Positions 1 to 4,486 of a stretch of 7,819 nt of DNA are shown piece after piece. Position 1 is the stretch's first letter, and each line of letters begins with the position of its first letter. The position numbers and the translations under genes were made by a program. The stretch covers positions 1-7,819 of the forward strand of contig JAEWYD010000188.1 in NCBI GenBank assembly GCA_023462275.1. Direction: 5' to 3'. Below the pieces are notes generated by a model that made no database searches, had not been told where the DNA came from, and worked only from the letters and a program-made list of their open reading frames with translations. This DNA is from Actinomycetes bacterium. GTDB lineage: Bacteria; Actinomycetota; Actinomycetes; Actinomycetales; Cellulomonadaceae.

Positions 1-680
1 GGGACGGCCCGCGCCGCCACGTGGGCGAGCCAGGCCGCGGCCTCCAGCGGCAAGCGGTGGCGCAGCTGCAGCGTGAGCGGTCCCTCGGCGGGCTCGGGGG
101 CGCGCGACCCGCGGCGCAGGCTGCCCGGCGGGGCGCCGAGGTGGGCGCGCATCACGTCGTTGAACTGCCGGATGCTGCCGAAGCCGGCGGCGAACGCGAC
201 GTCAGCCATCGGCCAGGACGTCTGCTCCACCAGCATCCGCGCCACCTGGGCGCGACGCGTCAGCGCGAGCTGCTGCGGCGAGGCGCCCACCTGCGCGACG
301 AGGACGCGGTGCAGGTGGCGCGGGCTGACGGCGAGCCGCCGCGCGAGGCCCGCGACGCCGTCGTCGTCCGCGACTCCGTCTGCGACGAGGCGCAGGGCAC
401 GGCCGGCGAGGTCCGCGTCCACGTCCCAGTCAGGCGATCCGGGCAGCGCGTCGGGGCGGCACCGCCGGCACGCGCGGAAGCCGGCCGCCACGCACGCCGC
501 AGCGGTCGCGTAGTAGGCGCAGTGGGCGGGCTTCGGGGTGCGCGACGGGCACGAGGGCCGGCAGTAGATGCCGGTGGACAGGACGCCGACGAACAGCCGG
601 CCGTCGAAGCGCGGATCGCGCGACGCGACGGCGCGGTAGGCGACCTCCGGGTCGGGCAGCGCGGGTGCGGTCGGCGTCAT
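1..680 (-). CDS. alkA: Ada-AlkA fusion: methylphosphotriester-sensing/AraC regulator joined to DNA-3-methyladenine glycosylase (C-terminus beyond window)
   Basis: Only the first 226 codons are inside the window, and the frame is open to the left edge. Residues 1-80 form an Ada N-terminal zinc domain. Cysteines 40, 44, 71 and 74 (YCRPSC and CRRC) have the same spacing as C38/C42/C69/C72 of E. coli Ada, where the first Cys accepts methyl groups from DNA phosphotriesters. Residues about 90-190 form an AraC-type double helix-turn-helix (ending AFAAGFGSIRQFNDVMRAHLG). From about residue 201 (LTLQLRHRLPLEAAAWL) an AlkA N-terminal domain begins. Related actinobacterial proteins are roughly 490 aa and continue with an HhH-GPD glycosylase that excises 3-alkyladenine, so more than half is probably missing. 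An OGT alkyltransferase domain is not expected in this architecture but cannot be excluded here. ATG 680 is the only upstream start, because a TAG lies in frame at 720-722. No good Shine-Dalgarno is placed before it (GAGGG ends 1 nt from the ATG), and I see no classical Ada box. Confidence 0.93.
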   Translation of the reverse strand, partial: MTPTAPALPDPEVAYRAVASRDPRFDGRLFVGVLSTGIYCRPSCPSRTPKPAHCAYYATAAACVAAGFRACRRCRPDALPGSPDWDVDADLAGRALRLVADGVADDDGVAGLARRLAVSPRHLHRVLVAQVGASPQQLALTRRAQVARMLVEQTSWPMADVAFAAGFGSIRQFNDVMRAHLGAPPGSLRRGSRAPEPAEGPLTLQLRHRLPLEAAAWLAHVAARAV

Positions 681-686
681 GCCCTC

Positions 687-692
687 ATTCTG
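687..692 (-). promoter_or_regulatory. Possible -10 element (CAGAAT) of a leaderless ada-alkA transcript
   Basis: On the minus strand CAGAAT is followed by exactly 6 nt (GAGGGC) and then the ATG at 680. It matches TATAAT at 4 of 6 positions. A hexamer at this distance would start transcription at or next to the start codon, which fits the absence of a usable ribosome-binding site. No recognisable -35 lies 16-18 nt further upstream. This is inference from spacing alone. Confidence 0.3.
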
Positions 693-756
693 CGTGCCGG
701 GCGCGACGGCCTCTGGCGGCTATCGGACACGGCGGTCCTGCGGTCGGCCCGCGAAC

Positions 757-792
757 GACGACGGCCGCGGGCAGGCGCCCGCGGCCGTCGTC
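757..792 (-). terminator. Perfect 16-bp hairpin directly after bldC
   Basis: The arms at 757-772 and 777-792 are perfect complements (GACGACGGCCGCGGGC and its inverse) with a 4-nt loop. The right arm ends 1 nt from the bldC stop codon (794-796). The stem is almost all G/C and no T-run follows on the minus strand, as is common for actinobacterial terminators. It probably ends the bldC transcript before ada-alkA. It is self-complementary and could act in either direction, but no plus-strand gene approaches from the left. Confidence 0.8.
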
Positions 793-793
793 C

Positions 794-1003
794 TCACGCG
801 TCGAGGTCGCGTTGGCCCGGCACCCCGTGCAGCAGCTTGCGCACCTCGGACTCGCGGTACCGACGGTGGCCGCCCAGGGTCTTGATCGAGGAGATCTTGC
901 CAGCCTTCGCCCAACGCGTGACCGTCTTCGGGTCCACGCGGAACAAGGCCGCGACCTCCGACGGCGTCAGCAGCGTCTCGGACTCTCCGGATCGGGGGTT
1001 CAC
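794..1003 (-). CDS. bldC: BldC-family MerR-like DNA-binding developmental regulator
   Basis: A 69-aa protein consisting almost entirely of one MerR-type winged helix-turn-helix. Residues 11-51 (LLTPSEVAALFRVDPKTVTRW, then AKAGKISS..TLGGHRRYR) match Streptomyces BldC nearly word for word as I remember it. BldC proteins lack the effector domain of normal MerR regulators and bind DNA as head-to-tail arrays on direct repeats; in Streptomyces they delay the onset of development. In a non-sporulating actinobacterium the targets are unknown. The start is GTG at 1001-1003, supported by a strong Shine-Dalgarno (AAAGGAGG, 1008-1015) 4 nt upstream. The usual family length is about 68 aa, so the gene looks complete. 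It diverges from DUF3073, and its 3' end is closed by the hairpin at 757-792. The purF/purM neighbourhood matches that of bldC in Streptomyces. Confidence 0.95.
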   Translation of the reverse strand: MNPRSGESETLLTPSEVAALFRVDPKTVTRWAKAGKISSIKTLGGHRRYRESEVRKLLHGVPGQRDLDA

Positions 1004-1007
1004 GGTG

Positions 1008-1015
1008 CCTCCTTT
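1008..1015 (-). promoter_or_regulatory. Strong ribosome-binding site of bldC (AAAGGAGG)
   Basis: The minus strand reads AAAGGAGG, then 4 nt, then GTG. This near-perfect anti-16S match decides the non-ATG start of bldC at 1003. Confidence 0.85.
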
Positions 1016-1060
1016 CGACGGACGGTGGCACGAACCAGGGGGGTGGACCGGTGCCTTTCG

Positions 1061-1092
1061 AATTTACCCGTCCATCCTCGCAGGCGTGTCAA
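1061..1092 (-). promoter_or_regulatory. bldC: Candidate bldC promoter (TTGACA ... TAAATT)
   Basis: On the minus strand a perfect -35 hexamer TTGACA occupies 1092-1087. An AT-rich patch containing TAAATT, which fits the actinobacterial TANNNT -10, occupies 1066-1061. The gap is 20 nt, longer than the usual 17-18, so the exact -10 is uncertain; GGTAAA, two bases earlier, would give 18. The implied leader is about 50 nt. The patch also contains TTCGAA and a single AATT, the core of known BldC sites, but no second AATT at the proper spacing. Confidence 0.45.
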
Positions 1093-1131
1093 AAAGGCGC
1101 ACACTGGACACCGCGACCACGCGAGCGGCCA

Positions 1132-1167
1132 CGCCCCTCGATGCCACCGGATGGCGGTGGAGGGGCG
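1132..1167. repeat. Composite inverted repeat (8-bp outer plus 5-bp inner stem)
   Basis: CGCCCCTC at 1132-1139 pairs perfectly with GAGGGGCG at 1160-1167. Inside, CACCG (1145-1149) pairs with CGGTG (1155-1159) around a GATGG loop, leaving a 5-nt bulge on the left side. The structure lies about 130 bp upstream of bldC and about 230 bp upstream of DUF3073. It could be a leader structure, a terminator of an unseen small transcript, or an operator. No T-run follows on either strand. Confidence 0.5.
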
Positions 1168-1396
1168 ATGATCGTCCGCGGTATCCGCCGGCTCGGAACG
1201 CCCGCGTCGCCGGATCCGGTGTCGCCCCCGTCGGCCGGGCGGGTGAAGTGATGTCGGTCACCACGTCCCGAGGCCCGGTCGCGGCTCGCCTGAGCCGCTC
1301 CGGACGATGTACCGTTGCACGACGAGAAACAGCACCCCGGGGCCGCACGTGAGAGCACGGTGCCGCCCCGCTTCCACGTTAGAGGGGGTCGATGCC

Positions 1397-1594
1397 ATGG
1401 GGCGCGGCCGTCAGAAGGCGAAGCAGACCAAGGTCGCTCGTGAGCTGAAGTACTTCACTCCGGCCACGGACTACCGGGCCCTCGAGAAGGAACTGACCTC
1501 CGGCAAGTCCGTCGCAGCCCAGGCGACGGAGCCCGCGAGCGACGTGGACAGCGACGAGGACGACTACGCGGACTGGTACAGCGACGAGCGCTGA
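1397..1594 (+). CDS. DUF3073 family small protein
   Basis: A 65-aa protein of the actinobacterial DUF3073 family, function unknown. The N-terminus is strongly basic (MGRGRQKAKQTKVARELKYF), followed by the conserved TPATDYRALEKEL stretch. The C-terminus (residues about 46-65) is strongly acidic and ends DYADWYSDER. The charge-split layout suggests a nucleic-acid or ribosome contact, but that is speculation. ATG 1397-1399 is preceded by GAGGGGG (1382-1388), about 8 nt away. A nearer ATG at 1392 is out of frame. It is the only complete plus-strand gene in the window, divergent from bldC and convergent with purM. Mycobacterium has the same purF-purM-DUF3073 arrangement (Rv0808, Rv0809, Rv0810c), which supports both the call and its orientation. 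Confidence 0.93.
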   Translation: MGRGRQKAKQTKVARELKYFTPATDYRALEKELTSGKSVAAQATEPASDVDSDEDDYADWYSDER

Positions 1595-1628
1595 CCGCGC
1601 GGCGCGCGACCGTCCGCCCCGCGGCCCA

Positions 1629-1692
1629 AGCTGAGCGCCCGGGGCGCGCCGACCGGCCTGCGGCCCCGGTCACCCGGGGACACCGCTCAGCT
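1629..1692. terminator. Probable bidirectional terminator between convergent DUF3073 and purM
   Basis: AGCTGAGCG at 1629-1637 is a perfect inverse match to CGCTCAGCT at 1684-1692. The 46-nt GC-rich interior holds further complementary segments, for example GACCGG (1651-1656) with CCGGTC (1666-1671), and CCGGGG (1639-1644) with CCCCGG (1664-1669). The right arm includes the purM stop codon (1687-1689). Lying between two convergent genes only 92 bp apart, a shared rho-independent-like structure is the simplest reading. There is no T-run on either side. Confidence 0.55.
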
Positions 1693-2796
1693 GACGCGGT
1701 ACTCCCCCTCGAGGAGCACGGCACCGCCGTGCACGCCCTTGGTGCCCTGCACCAGACCCGTGCCCCGGGTGCCGTCGTCGTGGTGCACGCGGCCGAGCAC
1801 CCACGCCGGCACGCCCGCCGCGGCGAGCCCGGCGAGCGTCGGCGCCACGCCGTCGGGACCGACCACAGCCACCATGCCGACGCCGAGGTTCAGGGTCCGC
1901 TCGAGGTCCTCCCACGGCACCGAGCCCAGCCGCCGCACGAGGTCGAATACCGGCGGCACCGCCCACGTGGCGCGGTCGACCTCGGCCACCAGCCCCGGCG
2001 GGAGGACCCGGGCGAGGTTGGCGGCCAGGCCGCCGCCCGTGACGTGGCTGAACGCGTGCACCTGCGCGGCGTCGTCGGCCGCCAGGTCCAGGCACGCCCG
2101 CGCGTACAGCCGCGTGGGCTCCAGGAGCTCCTCGCCGAGCGTGCGCCCCAGCTCCGGGACGTCGCGGTCGAGGGTCCAGCCGGCCGCGCTGACGACCGCG
2201 CGCACGAGCGAGTAGCCGTTGCTGTGCAGGCCCGACGACGCCATGGCGACGACGACGTCGCCCGCCTGGACGCGGTGGGGCCCCAGCAGCGCATCGGCCT
2301 CCACGACGCCGGTGACGGCGCCCGCGACGTCGTACTCGTCGGGCGCCAGGAGGCCGGGGTGCTCGGCCGTCTCGCCGCCCAGCAGCACGGTCCCCGTCGC
2401 CCGGCAGGCCTCGGCGATGCCGCGCACGACGTCGGCGATCCGCTCCGGGACCACCGAACCGGTCGCGATGTAGTCCGTCATGAACAGGGGCTCAGCACCG
2501 ACGACCACGATGTCGTCCACCACCATGCCGACCAGGTCGAAACCGATCGTGTGGTGCACGTCCATGGCCTGGGCGATCGCCACCTTGGTGCCGACGCCGT
2601 CCGTGGACGTCGCGAGCAGCGGGTGGCGGTAGCGGGTGAGGAACCCGGCGTCGTACAGGCCGGCGAAGCCGCCGACGCCGCCGCGCACGTGCTCGTCGTG
2701 CGTCGCCTGGACGGCCGCCTTCATCAGCTCGACGGCCCGGTCGCCCGCCTCGGTGTCGACGCCCGCGGATGCGTACGTGATCGGTTGCTCGCTCAT
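1687..2796 (-). CDS. purM: Phosphoribosylformylglycinamidine cyclo-ligase (AIR synthetase)
   Basis: A 369-aa cytosolic enzyme of de novo purine synthesis, step 5: FGAM + ATP to aminoimidazole ribotide. Family signatures are all present: TSTDGVGTK (residues 64-71), DLVGMVVDDI and GAEPLFMTDYIATG (87-113), GGETAEHPG (140-148), SSGLHSNGYSLVR (187-199) and HVTGGGLAANLARVLP (251-266). The VVDDI segment has Asp where E. coli has Asn (VNDL), which I recall as usual in actinobacteria. ATG 2796 overlaps the purF stop as ATGA (2793-2796), indicating translational coupling, and GGAG at 2802-2805 supplies a ribosome-binding site 5 nt upstream. The upstream in-frame extension toward 3117 is antisense-like filler inside purF and is not used. 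The length matches actinobacterial PurM. Confidence 0.97.
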   Translation of the reverse strand: MSEQPITYASAGVDTEAGDRAVELMKAAVQATHDEHVRGGVGGFAGLYDAGFLTRYRHPLLATSTDGVGTKVAIAQAMDVHHTIGFDLVGMVVDDIVVVGAEPLFMTDYIATGSVVPERIADVVRGIAEACRATGTVLLGGETAEHPGLLAPDEYDVAGAVTGVVEADALLGPHRVQAGDVVVAMASSGLHSNGYSLVRAVVSAAGWTLDRDVPELGRTLGEELLEPTRLYARACLDLAADDAAQVHAFSHVTGGGLAANLARVLPPGLVAEVDRATWAVPPVFDLVRRLGSVPWEDLERTLNLGVGMVAVVGPDGVAPTLAGLAAAGVPAWVLGRVHHDDGTRGTGLVQGTKGVHGGAVLLEGEYRVS

Positions 2797-4337
2797 GGCC
2801 GCTCCAGCGCTCCGGGTGCGCCACCGGAGGTCATCAGGGTGGCGAGGCCGTCCTCCGGGGCGCCGAGGGCGAGCTCGCTCTGCTCGAGCAGGGTCTTGCC
2901 GATCCGGTCGGCGGGCGGCAGCTCGATGGGGTAGCGACCCGTGAAGCACGCCGTGCACAGCCGGCTCGCGTCCTGCTCCGTCGCCGCCACCATGCCCTCC
3001 AGCGACAGGTAGCCCAGGCTGTCCGCGTCGATCGAGCGGCAGATCTCCTCGACGGCGAGCCCGGTGGCGATGAGCTCCGCGCGGGAGGCGAAGTCGATGC
3101 CGTAGAAGCACGGCCACTGCACCGGCGGCGCGGAGATGCGGATGTGGATCTCGGCGGCGCCGGCCTCGCGCAGCATGCGGACCAGCGCGCGCTGGGTGTT
3201 GCCGCGGACGATCGTGTCGTCGACGACGACGAGCCGCTGGCCGCGGATCACCTCGCGCAGTGGGTTGAGCTTGAGCCGGATGCCGAGCTGCCGGAGCGTC
3301 TGCGAGGGCTGGATGAACGTGCGCCCGACGTAGGCGTTCTTCGTCAGGCCCTGGGCGTACCGGATGCCCGACTCGGCGGCGTATCCGATCGCGGCCGGCG
3401 TGCCCGACTCCGGCACCGGGATCACGAGGTCCGCCTCGACGGGGTGCTCACGCGCGAGGGCGCGGCCCATCTCGACGCGCGCGGCGTGCACGGACCGGCC
3501 GGCAATCGTCGTGTCCGGCCGAGCCAGGTAGATGTACTCGAACGAGCACCCGCTGGGCGTCGCGTCCGCGAACCGCTGGGACCGCAGGCCGTCCGCGTCG
3601 ATGGTGATGAACTCGCCCGGCTCGACCTCGCGCACGAGGGCGGCGCCCACGATGTCGAGGGCCGCCGTCTCGCTCGCGACGACCCAGCCGCGCTCCAGCC
3701 GACCCAGGACGAGCGGCCGGACGCCGTGGGGGTCGCGGGCCGCGTAGAGGGTGTTCTCGTCCATGAAGATCAGCGAGTAGGCGCCGCGCAGGCGGGGCAG
3801 CACCTCCAGCGCCGTCGCCTCGAGCGTGCGGTCGGGGTCCCCGGCGAGGAGCGCGGTGATGACCGCCGTGTCCGTGGTGGTGCCGCGCCCGAGGGCGCCG
3901 CGCCGGGCGCTGCCGTAGCGCTCCTCGACCAGCTCGGTGAGCTCGGCCGTGTTCGTGAGGTTGCCGTTGTGGCCGAGCGCGACGGTGCCCCCGGCCGTCG
4001 GGCCGAGCGTCGGCTGAGCGTTCTCCCAGGTGGTGGCGCCGGTCGTGGAGTACCGCGTGTGCCCGATGGCGATGTGCCCGGTCAGCGCGTTGAGCGCGCC
4101 CTCGTCGAAGACCTGGGAGACGAGGCCCATGTCCTTGTAGACGCGCAGCTGCTCGCCGTTGGACGTGGCGATGCCCGCGGACTCCTGGCCGCGGTGCTGC
4201 AGGGCGTACAGCCCGAAGTAGGTGAGCTTCGCGACCTCCTCGCCCGGCGCCCAGACCCCGAAGACGCCGCAGGCGTCCTGGGGGCCCTTCTCGCCGGGAA
4301 GCAGGTCGTGGTTCAGTCGTCCGTCTGGGCGGGCCAC
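2793..4337 (-). CDS. purF: Amidophosphoribosyltransferase (glutamine PRPP amidotransferase)
   Basis: A 514-aa enzyme of the committed step of purine synthesis: PRPP + glutamine to phosphoribosylamine. The N-terminal Ntn glutaminase domain has its nucleophile at Cys23 (QDACGVFG), implying removal of a 22-residue propeptide. GHTRYST (92-98) and the oxyanion region HNGN (123-126) follow. The C-terminal phosphoribosyltransferase domain carries the PRPP loop LVVVDDTIVRGNT (369-381). Cys264, Cys410, Cys461 and Cys464 (the last two as CTAC) match the four ligands of the Bacillus-type [4Fe-4S] enzyme, so this is the oxygen-sensitive cluster form. GTG 4335-4337 is the only usable start: a TGA lies in frame 15 nt upstream and the next Met is residue 70. 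No Shine-Dalgarno precedes it, so the message may be leaderless. It forms an operon with purM. Confidence 0.97.
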   Translation of the reverse strand: MARPDGRLNHDLLPGEKGPQDACGVFGVWAPGEEVAKLTYFGLYALQHRGQESAGIATSNGEQLRVYKDMGLVSQVFDEGALNALTGHIAIGHTRYSTTGATTWENAQPTLGPTAGGTVALGHNGNLTNTAELTELVEERYGSARRGALGRGTTTDTAVITALLAGDPDRTLEATALEVLPRLRGAYSLIFMDENTLYAARDPHGVRPLVLGRLERGWVVASETAALDIVGAALVREVEPGEFITIDADGLRSQRFADATPSGCSFEYIYLARPDTTIAGRSVHAARVEMGRALAREHPVEADLVIPVPESGTPAAIGYAAESGIRYAQGLTKNAYVGRTFIQPSQTLRQLGIRLKLNPLREVIRGQRLVVVDDTIVRGNTQRALVRMLREAGAAEIHIRISAPPVQWPCFYGIDFASRAELIATGLAVEEICRSIDADSLGYLSLEGMVAATEQDASRLCTACFTGRYPIELPPADRIGKTLLEQSELALGAPEDGLATLMTSGGAPGALERP

Positions 4338-4343
4338 GTCGCC

Positions 4344-4349
4344 ATGGTG
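4344..4349 (-). promoter_or_regulatory. purF: Possible -10 element (CACCAT) of a leaderless purF transcript
   Basis: The minus strand reads CACCAT, then GGCGAC, then the GTG start of purF. The -10-like hexamer ends 6 nt before the start codon, where it would place the transcript start at or beside the GTG. No Shine-Dalgarno and no convincing -35 are visible. The evidence is spacing and the weak TANNNT-like match only. Confidence 0.3.
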
Positions 4350-4411
4350 TCACACGTCACGGGCGTCGCCGACCCCGCGCCCGGGTGCTGGACCCCGGGT
4401 ACCGCGACGCC

Positions 4412-4452
4412 GGACGCACCCGGGGGGCGGTGCGTCCGCACCGCCCCCCGGG
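4412..4452 (-). terminator. Strong GC hairpin after the nucleotidase gene, with a competing alternative stem
   Basis: A perfect stem pairs 4419-4433 with 4438-4452 (15 bp around a 4-nt loop, including six G:C pairs in a row). It starts 35 nt after the nucleotidase stop codon and about 80 nt before purF, so termination of the nucleotidase transcript is the likely role. A second pairing is also perfect: GGACGCACC (4412-4420) with GGTGCGTCC (4429-4437). It uses the loop-side part of the first stem, so the two folds exclude each other. A smaller hairpin (GGGCG 4467-4471 with CGCCC 4477-4481) sits between it and the stop codon. Confidence 0.75.
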
Positions 4453-4486
4453 GGGTCGTCAGCTCAGGGCGCCCGGCGCCCCGGGC

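Larger units (their letters stand above)
1016..1396. other. Non-coding divergent region between bldC and DUF3073
   Basis: About 380 bp without a believable gene: the open frames here give arginine- and proline-rich shadow peptides without ribosome-binding sites. It holds the bldC promoter near 1061-1092, a composite hairpin at 1132-1167, a perfect 10-bp palindrome CCGGATCCGG at 1210-1219, and a 7-bp-arm hairpin (GCGGCTC/GAGCCGC, 4-nt loop) at 1281-1298. The plus-strand DUF3073 promoter is not obvious. A TANNNT match (TACCGT, 1310-1315) has no -35 partner. Confidence 0.6.

Noticed and set aside
21..1352. Plus-strand open frame of 443 codons spanning ada-alkA, bldC and the divergent region
   Set aside because: It crosses two real minus-strand genes, a terminator and a promoter region, and has no recognisable domain.
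1064..1358. Small minus-strand open frames in the bldC-DUF3073 gap
   Set aside because: They are Arg/Pro/Ala-rich, mutually overlapping and lack ribosome-binding sites. The codon pattern does not look coding.
1729..2934. Plus-strand open frame of 401 codons
   Set aside because: It is antisense to purM, whose motifs are unmistakable. The product is Arg/His/Ala-rich filler.
2797..3117. Longer purM start at 3117
   Set aside because: The added residues lie within purF in another frame and look like filler. ATG 2796 gives the family N-terminus and the ATGA overlap.
4350..4363. TCAC repeats/GTGTGACAC half-palindrome upstream of purF as a purine-repressor box
   Set aside because: It is short and imperfect, and I know no actinobacterial purine operator of this form. 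Spacing alone does not support it.
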